64,000 bases of DNA from an uncultured Collinsella sp. (lineage in GTDB: Bacteria; Actinomycetota; Coriobacteriia; Coriobacteriales; Coriobacteriaceae): NCBI GenBank assembly GCA_902493375.1, contig CABUPH010000003.1:119981-183980 (forward strand). The letters are read 5' to 3'. The notes beneath the pieces are model-generated. The model worked only from the letters and a program-made list of their open reading frames with translations. It ran no database searches and was not told the DNA's origin. Position numbers and translations under genes: made by a program. Positions 24,651-33,975 of this stretch are shown here, one piece after another; positions within the stretch are counted from its first letter, which is position 1; the number at the start of each line of letters is the position of its first letter.

Positions 24651-25792
24651 CGGTCCTCATCTCCTTGTTGTTTGGGAACGGTGGCAAACACGCGCCAGCC
24701 GCCGGCGCCGACACGCGGGCCGGCGGTGAAGGTGCCGCCAAGCGCCTCGATGCGCTCGCGCATGGAGGCGAGCCCCATGCCCTCCGCGGCACCGCGGCTG
24801 TTTGCTTGGACCCCGCCCGCGCCATCGTCGGTAACGATGAGCTGGTAAAATGACGGATGCTCCATGCATCGTACAGTGACGGTCTGGGCGCAAGCGTGGC
24901 GCAAGCTGTTGGAGAGCGCCTCGCGCAGGACCGCCGCAAAGCAGTTGGCGACGTTTGCGGGTGCATGCTCGGTCATAACTTCAAGCTCAATCTGCGGACT
25001 GCCGTCCGAGCACGCGCCTTCGACAATGCGTTCGAGCTGCACGGAAAGGTCGACAGCGTTGTCGTTGAGCGCGTGGACGCTGGTGCGCACAAGCTGGAGC
25101 GCCTCGTCAACCGTGCATTTAACGTCGGCGAAATCGGCGGCGACGCCAGGCTCGTCGGCGTGGACCACGCGTAGGGCTTCGGCCTGCAGTGAAGCGCGCG
25201 TGAGCTGGTGCCCGACGTTATCGTGGATCTCGCGCGCGATACGGGCGCGTTCGGCGAGCGTCGCGAGCTCGACTTCGTAGTCCTGGCGGTCGGCGAGGTC
25301 GCGGTTGCGTGCTTCGAGTGCCAGGGCGCGTTCTTGCAGCTTGTCGCGGGTGCGACGCATGCGTTCCTGTTCGCGCTCCAGCTGCGCGGTGCGCAGCGAC
25401 AGTAACGTGGCGGCGACCGAAAGGATGGCGGTTAGCAGCAGCGTTCGGGTGGTGAGCGCGCCGCCGCGAAGGTCCGCGACAAGCGCGCAGACAAACACGG
25501 CGCCAATCGCCAGCGCGGGCCAGATGCGTTCACGGCGCACGCGTCGCACGATGTCATAGAAGGCAAGGGGTGCGAACGGCATAAATGACGGCACGAAGAC
25601 GGCCGCGATGATGTAAGCGTAGCTCGCGGCCTCGCTCGCGCGATGGGCGCGGTTTCCCTGTGCGACCTCGGCCAGTGAGGTGGCAATAACGCCAAGGCAA
25701 AACGCCGCAACCAGACGAGCGTCCACAGCAAGGCCCGTGGCGGCTACGATACAGCACGCCAGCACGATCGATTTGTCGAATAGCCTGTTCAT
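24647..25792 (-). CDS. Membrane sensor histidine kinase (HisKA_3 type)
   Basis: 381 aa. Four to five TM helices in residues 1-~140 with no large external domain, a coiled coil ~145-195 (EREQERMRRTRDKLQERALA), the phosphoacceptor His in REIHDNVGHQLT (~200), and an ATPase domain with LREALSNSLRHA and DDGAGG. Intramembrane sensing is likely. Start chosen at ATG 25792 (MNRLFDKS), where the hydrophobic region begins; the frame runs further upstream with no support. Partner of the overlapping response regulator. Confidence 0.92.
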   Translation of the reverse strand: MNRLFDKSIVLACCIVAATGLAVDARLVAAFCLGVIATSLAEVAQGNRAHRASEAASYAYIIAAVFVPSFMPFAPLAFYDIVRRVRRERIWPALAIGAVFVCALVADLRGGALTTRTLLLTAILSVAATLLSLRTAQLEREQERMRRTRDKLQERALALEARNRDLADRQDYEVELATLAERARIAREIHDNVGHQLTRASLQAEALRVVHADEPGVAADFADVKCTVDEALQLVRTSVHALNDNAVDLSVQLERIVEGACSDGSPQIELEVMTEHAPANVANCFAAVLREALSNSLRHACAQTVTVRCMEHPSFYQLIVTDDGAGGVQANSRGAAEGMGLASMRERIEALGGTFTAGPRVGAGGWRVFATVPKQQGDEDR

Positions 25793-25990
25793 ACGGGTAT
25801 TGTACGCGATGCCGCGCACGGGGGAGGCGCCACCCGGAGCAACCGTGACATTCCTCCCGCGCGGCAAATCGGGGGCGTCGGCAGGTCGCACGACCAAGCC
25901 CCGCACTCGTGACAAAGCTCACTGGTGCGCGCCGGCGGCTCCTGCGATGATGCAATCGTACCGGGCCGCAACCAACAGAAGGGCCGCCTC

Positions 25991-26929
25991 ATGACAGATA
26001 TCGTCCACGTCGAAAACCTCGTCAAGCGCTACGACGATCTTATCGCGCTCGACCACTTTAACCTGAGCATCGCCCCCGGCGAGATCTTTGGCCTGCTGGG
26101 CCCCAACGGCTCGGGTAAGACCACGTCCATCAACTGCATCCTGCAGCTGCTTGCCTACGACAAAGGCACCATCGAGCTGTTTGGCGAGCCCATGACGCCC
26201 GCCCGCTACGACCTCAAGCGCCGCATCGGCGTGGTGCCGCAGCAGGTGGCGGTGTTCGACGAGCTCACCGTGCGCGAAAACATCGACTATTTCTGCAGCC
26301 TTTACGTTAGCGACCGCAAGCGCCGCCGCGCGCTGGTGGACGAGGCGATCGACTTTGTCGGCCTGGGCGACTTTACCAAGTTCCGCCCCGGCAAGCTCTC
26401 GGGCGGCCTGGCGCGTCGCCTCAACATCGCCTGCGGCATCGCGCACAAGCCCGAGCTGATCTTTTTTGACGAGCCCACGGTGGCGGTCGACCCGCAGAGC
26501 CGAAACGCCATCCTGGAGGGCATTTGCCGCCTGCGCGACGAAGGTGCCACGGTGGTGTATACCAGCCATTACATGGAGGAAGTCGAGCAAATCTGCAGCC
26601 GCATCATGATCATGGACGGCGGGCGCGTGCTGGCGCAGGGCACCAACGACGAGCTCAAGCGCATGATCCAGATGGGCGAGCGCGTGACCGTCGAGGTCGG
26701 CGCCGTCGAGACCGCCACGGTCGAGCGCCTGCGCGCCCTCGAGCACGTGCTCAGCGTCGAGCTGTCCGGCGGCGAGCTCGTCTGCACCTGCGAGGCGAGC
26801 CCGCACAACCTGGTGGACATCCTCGACACGCTGCGCGCTGCCGACGTGGCACTCGGCCGCGTGTGGAGCGAACCGCCGACCCTCAACGACGTGTTCCTCG
26901 AGATCACCGGCCGCGAGCTGCGCGACTAG
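25991..26929 (+). CDS. ABC transporter ATPase (drug/lipid exporter type)
   Basis: 312 aa. Walker A GPNGSGKTT (~37), Q-loop VPQQVAVFDELTVREN, signature LSGGLARRLNIA (Gln of LSGGQ is Leu), Walker B LIFFDEPTVAVD, H-loop VVYTSHYMEE. The extra ~90 residues at the C-terminus are typical of DrrA/CcmA-like exporters. Start ATG 25991, in frame with a longer unsupported extension. First gene of an operon with two ABC-2 permeases, diverging from the two-component system with a 198 bp shared control region. Confidence 0.93.
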   Translation: MTDIVHVENLVKRYDDLIALDHFNLSIAPGEIFGLLGPNGSGKTTSINCILQLLAYDKGTIELFGEPMTPARYDLKRRIGVVPQQVAVFDELTVRENIDYFCSLYVSDRKRRRALVDEAIDFVGLGDFTKFRPGKLSGGLARRLNIACGIAHKPELIFFDEPTVAVDPQSRNAILEGICRLRDEGATVVYTSHYMEEVEQICSRIMIMDGGRVLAQGTNDELKRMIQMGERVTVEVGAVETATVERLRALEHVLSVELSGGELVCTCEASPHNLVDILDTLRAADVALGRVWSEPPTLNDVFLEITGRELRD

Positions 26930-26938
26930 GGGGCAGTC

Positions 26939-28126
26939 ATGTTCAACACCATCATCACCACGGTCAAGACGCTGCTGCGCCGGCCGAGCACGTGGGTCTG
27001 GGGCGCTCTCTTTCCCATCGCACTTTCCACGATGTTCATGTTTATGTTTGCGAACCTCAGCTCCGACGGCAAGATCGACCCGGTGCCGGTTGCCGTCGTG
27101 GCGGACGAGGCTTGGGACGCTTCGACCTTTAAGGGCGTGGCGACGTCGCTTGCCAAGGAAGACAACGATCAGCTGCTCGAGATCCACGAGCTCGACGACG
27201 CAGCCGATGCGAACCGTGCGCTTAAGGCCGGCGAGGTTGCGGGCATCTATACGGTCGACGACGCAGGCGTACCCAAGCTCACACTGCTATCGAGCTACGA
27301 CAGCTCGCGCGCATCATCGGTGCTCACCGATCGCAGCATCCTGGAGACGGTGGCAAGCTCGTATACACAAAATGCCGAGCTCATGTCCCAGATTGCCCAG
27401 GACAACCCGGCGGCACTTGCCGACCCCGAGGCGGTTGCGCGCGCCCTGTCGCTCGAGGGCGGCACCCGTCGCGTGAGCCTTACGCGCACCACGCCCGACG
27501 GCACGGTCATCTACTATTACGCGCTTTTTGGCCTGGTCGCGATGATGTCTGCCGAGTTTGCCGCCTTGAGCGTCGTCGATTTGCAGCCCAATCTGTCGGG
27601 CCTTGGCGCGCGTCGCTGCGTGGGCGGTCTTTCCAAGACGGCGTCGCTGGCCGGCATCTTTGTCGGCTCGTGGCTGGTTTCCTTCGCCTCGATGGCGATC
27701 GCAATCGGCTACGTGCGCCTGGTCGTGGGCGTCGACTTTGGCGGGCGCGAGGGGCTGTGTCTGGTGGGCGGCGCCGCTTCCGCGCTTGCCGCCACGGGCC
27801 TGGGGCTCTTTGTGGGTACGCTTCCCGTTAAGGGCGGCAAGGCGTCCAAGTCCGGCATCCTTACGGGCTTTGCTACCACGTGCGCCCTGTTCGCCGGCCT
27901 CTACGGCGAGCCGGCGATGGCGCTTGCCGACGACGTCGCCCGCGCCTGCCCGGCCGAGTGCTGGCTCAACCCCGTCAAGCTTATCTGCGACATGTTCAAC
28001 CGCCTGTATTTCTTTGAGGACCTGGGCCCCTTTGCCGTTCGCGCCGGCGCACTGGTCCTTATGGCGCTGCTGTTCGTTGCCGCCGCCACGCTGATCTTTG
28101 GAAGGAGCCGCTATGAGCACCTTTAA
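26939..28126 (+). CDS. ABC-2 type permease
   Basis: 395 aa. One N-terminal TM helix (~20-40), a ~140-residue extracytoplasmic region, then about five TM helices from residue ~190 to the end, the layout of ABC-2 exporters. It pairs with the ATPase 9 bp upstream and overlaps the next permease by 14 nt, suggesting a heterodimeric membrane part. Cargo unknown: an antimicrobial peptide, lipid or drug is plausible from the neighbouring two-component system. Confidence 0.87.
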   Translation: MFNTIITTVKTLLRRPSTWVWGALFPIALSTMFMFMFANLSSDGKIDPVPVAVVADEAWDASTFKGVATSLAKEDNDQLLEIHELDDAADANRALKAGEVAGIYTVDDAGVPKLTLLSSYDSSRASSVLTDRSILETVASSYTQNAELMSQIAQDNPAALADPEAVARALSLEGGTRRVSLTRTTPDGTVIYYYALFGLVAMMSAEFAALSVVDLQPNLSGLGARRCVGGLSKTASLAGIFVGSWLVSFASMAIAIGYVRLVVGVDFGGREGLCLVGGAASALAATGLGLFVGTLPVKGGKASKSGILTGFATTCALFAGLYGEPAMALADDVARACPAECWLNPVKLICDMFNRLYFFEDLGPFAVRAGALVLMALLFVAAATLIFGRSRYEHL

Positions 28127-29318
28127 GACCGCGCTTCGCATGGCGCTCGCGCACCCGTTCTACCTGCTTATCTACACGGTGTTCATTTCGCTGATGGGCG
28201 TATTCATCGCGGCATCGGTGAGCTGGAACTCGTCGCAGCTCACCGAGTACAAGCCCTACGATGCCAACGTGATTGTGGTCGACCGCGACGACAGCGACCT
28301 TTCGCGTGCGCTTACCAAGCATCTGGGTTCGCGCTTTGAGCTGGTCACGGGCGTCGGCGACGACACCTACGACCTTGCGGACGCGCTCTCCAAGAGCAAC
28401 AGCGCCAAAGGTAGCGCCGACTGCGTGTTCTTTATCCCGGAGGGGTTTGAGGGCGATCTTGTTGCAGCCGCCCGCGCGGGGGAGTCCCTGCCCAAGCTCG
28501 ATGTGACCTACGGTGCTGGCACCATGGCGGCGGCGCTTTCGTCTGCCGAGGCCTCGCGCTGGATCTCGCTCGCGGGCGCTGCGGCGGCGCTTGAGCCCGC
28601 TGCTTCTAACGGCGACGTTGCCAAGGCCGCTGAACATGCGGCCGCGAAGCGCGCCAAGGTCGAGATCGAGCAGGTCAAGGTCGACTCGACTGCCGCCGCC
28701 ACGCTCGAGTCGTACTTTAACTTTGGCGCGTACGCGATCATCTCGTCGGTCATCGTGTCGGTGGGACTGGTGTTCTCGGGCATGAACGAGCCCGAGCGTG
28801 TGCGCCGCATGGAGGCCGGCCCGGTCTCCGAGCGCCAGCGCTCGCTTGCCGTGTTTGCGGCCGCCGCCGTGCTCACCGTCTGCATCTGGTTCGTGTCGAG
28901 CATGATGGGCGTCGTGGGCTTTGCCGGCGCGGTTGCCGAGGTCGGCGTGGGTCGTGTGTGCCTGGCGCTGGCGGCGACGTTTGCCCTGGCGTGCACGCCT
29001 CTGGCCGTTGGCTTTGCGCTGTCGAGCCTGGGTGCGCGCGAGGAGCTGCTTAACGGTGTGGGCAACCTGCTTGGCATGCTCATGACGTTTTTGGGCGGCG
29101 CTTGGATGCCGCTGTCGCTGATGGGCTCGGCCGTGCAGACGGTGGCGCACTTTGTGCCGACGTATTGGGTGAACGACGCGATTGGCAAGGCGCTCGCTTC
29201 GGATCTGACGTCCACCGTGTTGGGTGACATCGCTTGCGACCTGGGCGTCACCGTGCTCTTCGCCGCCGCCATTGCCGCCGTAGGCCTGGCCCTCTCACGC
29301 GCCAAATCCCGCGCCTAG
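28113..29318 (+). CDS. ABC-2 type permease
   Basis: 401 aa with the same topology as its neighbour (TM ~20-40, external domain, TM cluster ~205-395). Start ATG 28113 is preceded by GGAAGGAG inside the end of the previous gene, which indicates translational coupling. An Ala-rich segment (~130-190) lies in the external domain. Confidence 0.87.
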   Translation: MSTFKTALRMALAHPFYLLIYTVFISLMGVFIAASVSWNSSQLTEYKPYDANVIVVDRDDSDLSRALTKHLGSRFELVTGVGDDTYDLADALSKSNSAKGSADCVFFIPEGFEGDLVAAARAGESLPKLDVTYGAGTMAAALSSAEASRWISLAGAAAALEPAASNGDVAKAAEHAAAKRAKVEIEQVKVDSTAAATLESYFNFGAYAIISSVIVSVGLVFSGMNEPERVRRMEAGPVSERQRSLAVFAAAAVLTVCIWFVSSMMGVVGFAGAVAEVGVGRVCLALAATFALACTPLAVGFALSSLGAREELLNGVGNLLGMLMTFLGGAWMPLSLMGSAVQTVAHFVPTYWVNDAIGKALASDLTSTVLGDIACDLGVTVLFAAAIAAVGLALSRAKSRA

Positions 29319-29411
29319 TCTGAAATAAATCCTAGGCCTCGCCCCAAAATAGTTCGCCAAGGTTTACTATTACGTTCATAAAGTAGTACGAGGCTAACAA
29401 CGGGGGATACC

Positions 29412-30125
<714 letters not shown>

Positions 30126-30133
30126 GCGGCGCC

Positions 30134-32800
30134 ATGACACCTCTCGCAAAACGTCTCCCGCGCGAGCTGCGCCGCAATATCGGCAAGTACCTGGGCATCT
30201 TTTTGCTTATGTGCGGAAGCATCGCTCTCACCTCGGGCTTTTTGCTCGCAGCGCATTCCATCGGCTGCCTTATCGACGACATGCGCGATGCGTACACGAT
30301 TGAGGACGGCCGCGTGACCACCTCCTTCGAGGTCACCAAAGACCAGCTCAAGGCCGCCGAGGACGCGGCCGACGACGTCGGCGGCGTCACGCTCTACAAG
30401 AATTTTTCCATCGACGCCATCATCAAAAAGACCGCCGGCGACGACGGCACCAAGCGCACGCTGCGCACCTATGCGCACCGCACCAAGGTCGATATCGCGT
30501 CCTACTGTGAGGGCAGGGAACCCAAGGCGGACGACGAGGTGGCCATCGACCGTGTCTTTGCCACCAATAACAACCTGTCCGTGGGCGATAAGGTCGAGCT
30601 TGAGGGCCGCACCTATACCATCTGCGGCATCATGACCCAGCCCGATAGCCAGGCGCTGTTCCTCAACAATTCGGACTTTACGGTGAACACCATCACCTAT
30701 GGCGTGGCCGAGGTCACCGACGCCGGCTTTGCCGCGCTCGAGGATGCCGGCGGCGCGCCTGCCTACACCTACTCCTTTACCTTTACCGATCGCGACCTCC
30801 CCACCGCGGATCGCATCGATGCGGAGCAGGATATGGTCGAGGCGCTGACCGATGCCGATGCGCGCGTGGACGATCTGGTCGATGCCGATTCCAATCAGGG
30901 CATTGGCTATGCGCGCGATGACGTGGACGGCGACTCTATGATGTGGATGACGCTGCTCGACATCATCATCGTGATCATGGCGTTCGTCTTTGTGGTCCTC
31001 ACCGACGCCACCATTGAGGAGGAGAGCGCCATCATCGGCACGCTGCTCGCCAGCGGCTATCGTCGACGCGAGATCGTGCTGCACTACCTTGCGCTTCCCG
31101 CCATCGTGGGCGTGGTCGCGGCGCTATTGGGCACTGCGCTCGGCGTTGTGTTCTTTACCGAGCCCATGCGCAGCCTCTATTACGGTTCGTACAGCCTGCC
31201 GCCCTTCCAGGTGTACTGGAGCTGGGAGATCTTTGTGAAGTGCGCCGTGGTTCCCGCCGCCGCGCTCATCCTCATCACGCTGGTGGGTCTGCTTCGCAAG
31301 ATGGGCAAGACGCCGTTGCAGTTCCTTCGTCACGAGACGAGTGGCAAATCGGGCACCAAGCGCGGCCTGCAGCTGCCGGAGCGCATGGGTTTTGTTTCCC
31401 GCTTCCGCCTGCGTATCTTCCTGCGCAATCTGGGCAACTTCGCCACGCTCTTCGTGGGCATTGCGTTTGCGTCGCTGCTGCTGCTCTTTGGCCTGGCGAT
31501 TCTGCCCACGATGACGCACTATGCGGACAACCTCGAGACAGGCCTGATTGCCGAGCACCAGTACACGCTCAAGGCGCCGCTGGAGCTCGAGGGTACTGCC
31601 GAGGAGCGCGAGCAGTGGTCGGCACTCGGGCGCTTACAGTCGGTTGACGGCGCGCTGCTTTCCGCCGCTCAGGATGCCGATGACGAGCTTGACGACGCGG
31701 CCGATGCGGCGCAGACAGCAGCCGATGCCGCGACTAGCGCTCCGTCTGCCGAGAGCCTGGCCGCGGCGCAGGACGCGCTTGCCAAGGTCCAGGATAAGAA
31801 GGATGCGCTCTACGCGTGCCTTGACGATCTTGCCGATGCCCTCGGCTGCGACCGCGACGAGGCTATCGACCTGATCGACAAGGCCTCTAAGATCGACACC
31901 GACAACGACGACATCCACCCGGTCAACACGATCGACAACGGCGCGGGCGCAATCGCACAGGCCGAGAAATACGCTGTTTACCAGCTGCAATACGATCGCG
32001 GCGACGGAAATGGCGAGGAGACGATTTCCGTCTACGGCATCTCGCCCAACTCGCGCTATTGGAAAGACCTCAACGTCGGCGATGGGCGCGTCGTCTTTGG
32101 CGGCGGCCTGCTCGACAAGTTTGGCTGGAGCGAGGGCCAGAAGGTCACGCTCATCGACAAGTACGAGGGGGAGCATTATTCCCTTGAGTACGCGGGCAAG
32201 GACTGTGCTTGGGGCTCCAAGTCGGACATGAATATCTATATGAGTATCGACGACTTTAACGAGCTGTTCGGCAACGACGCCGCCTACTTTAACGGCTATG
32301 TGAGCGACGAGAAGCTCGACCTCGATGCTCGTTACTTTGCCGGCGACACCACGCCCGACGACATGCGGGCCGTGGGCGACCAGTTCATCGGCATGATGAG
32401 CAAAATGATCGGAATGATGATCGGGCTCGCGGTGTTTATCTTCCTGCTGTTTATGTACCTGCTGACCAAGGCGGTGATCGACCACAGCGCCCGTTCGATC
32501 AGCTACATGAAAGTCTTTGGCTATCGCGATAGCGAGATCTCGCATCTGTACATCCGCTCGATCACGCTGTGCGTGGCGGCGTCGCTCGTGCTGAGCCTGC
32601 CGGTCATTATTGGCTCGCTCACGGCCATCTTCCGCTCGATGCTGCTCGCCTACAACGGCAATATCGAGATCTACGTGCCCGCTTGGTCCATGGCGGCGTG
32701 CGTGGGCATTGGCTTTGTGACCTACCTGGTCGTGGCGCTGCTGCACACGCGCTCCATCAAGCGCGTGAGCCTCTCCGAGGCGCTGAAGGTCCAGGAATAG
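30134..32800 (+). CDS. FtsX-like ABC permease, large
   Basis: 888 aa. TM1 at ~18-40, a large extracytoplasmic domain (~45-265), three TM helices ~270-395 (first FtsX unit), another TM at ~430-455, then a second extracytoplasmic region with an Asp/Ala-rich coiled coil (~510-575), and a final FtsX unit of TM helices ~760-880. This is the MacB/BceB-like mechanotransmission layout without a fused ATPase. Start ATG 30134; an in-frame TTG at 30119 overlaps the ATPase gene. Likely roles are peptide or lipoprotein export or cell-wall enzyme control. Confidence 0.9.
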   Translation: MTPLAKRLPRELRRNIGKYLGIFLLMCGSIALTSGFLLAAHSIGCLIDDMRDAYTIEDGRVTTSFEVTKDQLKAAEDAADDVGGVTLYKNFSIDAIIKKTAGDDGTKRTLRTYAHRTKVDIASYCEGREPKADDEVAIDRVFATNNNLSVGDKVELEGRTYTICGIMTQPDSQALFLNNSDFTVNTITYGVAEVTDAGFAALEDAGGAPAYTYSFTFTDRDLPTADRIDAEQDMVEALTDADARVDDLVDADSNQGIGYARDDVDGDSMMWMTLLDIIIVIMAFVFVVLTDATIEEESAIIGTLLASGYRRREIVLHYLALPAIVGVVAALLGTALGVVFFTEPMRSLYYGSYSLPPFQVYWSWEIFVKCAVVPAAALILITLVGLLRKMGKTPLQFLRHETSGKSGTKRGLQLPERMGFVSRFRLRIFLRNLGNFATLFVGIAFASLLLLFGLAILPTMTHYADNLETGLIAEHQYTLKAPLELEGTAEEREQWSALGRLQSVDGALLSAAQDADDELDDAADAAQTAADAATSAPSAESLAAAQDALAKVQDKKDALYACLDDLADALGCDRDEAIDLIDKASKIDTDNDDIHPVNTIDNGAGAIAQAEKYAVYQLQYDRGDGNGEETISVYGISPNSRYWKDLNVGDGRVVFGGGLLDKFGWSEGQKVTLIDKYEGEHYSLEYAGKDCAWGSKSDMNIYMSIDDFNELFGNDAAYFNGYVSDEKLDLDARYFAGDTTPDDMRAVGDQFIGMMSKMIGMMIGLAVFIFLLFMYLLTKAVIDHSARSISYMKVFGYRDSEISHLYIRSITLCVAASLVLSLPVIIGSLTAIFRSMLLAYNGNIEIYVPAWSMAACVGIGFVTYLVVALLHTRSIKRVSLSEALKVQE

Positions 32801-32812
32801 AGAACCGCCCGC

Positions 32813-32850
32813 ACGCGGGGCACGAACCGAAGGAAGGGTGCCCCCGCGTT
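32813..32850 (+). terminator. Hairpin between FtsX permease and methyltransferase
   Basis: Stem ACGCGGGGCAC (32813-32823) / GTGCCCCCGCGT (one bulged C, to 32849), with a 14-nt purine-rich loop and a short TTATTT tail. Terminator of the ABC operon, or an attenuator for the next gene. Confidence 0.6.
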
Positions 32851-32851
32851 A

Positions 32852-32894
32852 TTTGCCCGCCAGGCCTGACGTGGGCAAACGCGCGCAACGTCAG
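32852..32894 (+). promoter_or_regulatory. Possible H-type pseudoknot in the methyltransferase leader
   Basis: Two perfect 7 bp stems interleave: TTTGCCC (32852-32858) with GGGCAAA (32873-32879), and CTGACGT (32866-32872) with ACGTCAG (32888-32894). Loops are 7, 0 and 8 nt. It ends ~14 nt before the AGAAGGAG ribosome site of a SAM-dependent methyltransferase gene. Compact pseudoknots of this kind are used by some SAM and preQ1 riboswitches. No known consensus was recognised. Confidence 0.4.
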
Positions 32895-32918
32895 ACTTCC
32901 CCGAACAGAAGGAGACCC

Positions 32919-33566
32919 ATGGCAAGATCGGCAGAGGAGCTCAAGCAACTCTCCATCAAGGAGTTCACCGAGGCGGCAAAGGTCTACGAATCCGGCCATG
33001 CCGGCATTTACGAGATGTGCAAGGACGACTATCCGCAAATGCTCGAGGAGCTCGCGCTCGAGCCGTTCGAGGACGTGCTCGACGTGGGCTGCGGAACCGG
33101 AGCAGTCCTGGAGCTGCTGCATGGGGAATACCCGGGCAAGCACCTGACGGGGCTCGACCTCACGCCAAAAATGATCGAGGCGGTATGCGCCAAGCAGCTC
33201 GGGAACGTCCGCTTCGTCGTCGGGGACGCCGAAGCCCTGCCCTTCGAGCCGCAAAGCTTCGACGCCGTGCTCTGCTCCAACAGTTTCCATCACTATCCGC
33301 ACCCCGAGAGGTTCTTCGCCGAGGCGGCCCGAGTCCTGCGCCCCGGCGGGCGCCTGATTCTCCGCGACTACACGTCGAGCGACTTCGTCGTATGGCTCAT
33401 GAATACCTTTGAGCTGCCGTTGGCGCGCCTCGCAGGTCACGGCGATGTCCGGATCTGCAAGGTGTCCGAGCTTCGCGCGCTCGCCGAGAGGGCCGGATTC
33501 CTCCTGCTCAAGCTCGAGGCGCAGAAAGGCTTCCGCGCCCACCTGGTTGCGCGCAAGCCCTCCTAG
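32919..33566 (+). CDS. Class I SAM-dependent methyltransferase
   Basis: 215 aa. SAM-binding motif LDVGCGTGAVLEL (~50), acidic strand end GLDLTPKM, motif II region GDAEALPFEP, and SNSFHHYPHPE near 120, as in Methyltransf_11/UbiE-like enzymes. Substrate unknown. Start ATG 32919 directly behind AGAAGGAG. By eye it uses TTC for almost every Phe and some AGG for Arg, unlike its neighbours, which often use TTT and CGC. This hints at separate ancestry. Preceded by a hairpin and a pseudoknot-like leader. Confidence 0.88.
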   Translation: MARSAEELKQLSIKEFTEAAKVYESGHAGIYEMCKDDYPQMLEELALEPFEDVLDVGCGTGAVLELLHGEYPGKHLTGLDLTPKMIEAVCAKQLGNVRFVVGDAEALPFEPQSFDAVLCSNSFHHYPHPERFFAEAARVLRPGGRLILRDYTSSDFVVWLMNTFELPLARLAGHGDVRICKVSELRALAERAGFLLLKLEAQKGFRAHLVARKPS

Positions 33567-33700
33567 GCCGACCGCACATCACATACGTTTGGGACGGGGG
33601 ATTTTGTCCCACGCGACGCCTTTCCTACCAGATGCCGATGACGTGCTGCATGCCTAGGCTCACGCAGGCGATGCGGCCCAGCAGCAGGCGCCCAGCAAGA

Positions 33701-33886
33701 GTGGTCATTGGGGACAGACTTAAATGACTAGTCATCGGGGACAGTCTTTGCCGATTCGCCGGTTCGCCGGCCGGGCTGGCAAGGACTGTCCCCAAGTGCC
33801 GGCAGAGAAGGAACGTCCCTAACTGCCGGGTGGCGAAAGAGTGTCCCTGGCGACTGGTCATTTAAGACTGTCCCCAACGACTAGGT
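33701..33886. repeat. GGGGAC-box cluster 1
   Basis: Two forward boxes (TTGGGGACAGACTTAAA, CGGGGACAGTCTTT) and four reverse ones (ACTGTCCCC, ACGTCCCT, GTGTCCCT, ACTGTCCCC), linked by GACTAGTCA-type palindromes. The whole is roughly symmetrical around 33780. It resembles clustered REP/BIME elements. The rest of 33567-33975 has no gene apart from a 27-codon frame discussed under rejected items. Confidence 0.7.
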
Positions 33887-33902
33887 ACTCCCGTTTCTGT
33901 GC

Positions 33903-33933
33903 TTGACTTCGACCCTACTTCAATGGGTACCAT
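33903..33933 (+). promoter_or_regulatory. Possible promoter of the DUF362 gene
   Basis: TTGACT (33903-33908) and TACCAT (33928-33933), 19 bp apart, ~40 bp before the start codon, followed by GAGGGGATAG as ribosome site. Confidence 0.35.
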
Positions 33934-33975
33934 CCTCTATGTCTGTAACGCCATATAGACCGAGGGGATAGATCT

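Noticed and set aside
33625..33708. 27-codon minus-strand frame (MTTLAGRLLLGRIACVSLGM...)
   Set aside because: It looks protein-like but has no ribosome site and merges into the GGGGAC repeats. It may be the remnant of a lost gene, but the evidence is too thin to list.
33701..33886. Possible CRISPR array
   Set aside because: The repeats are short, mixed in orientation and palindromic, with irregular spacers and no cas genes nearby.
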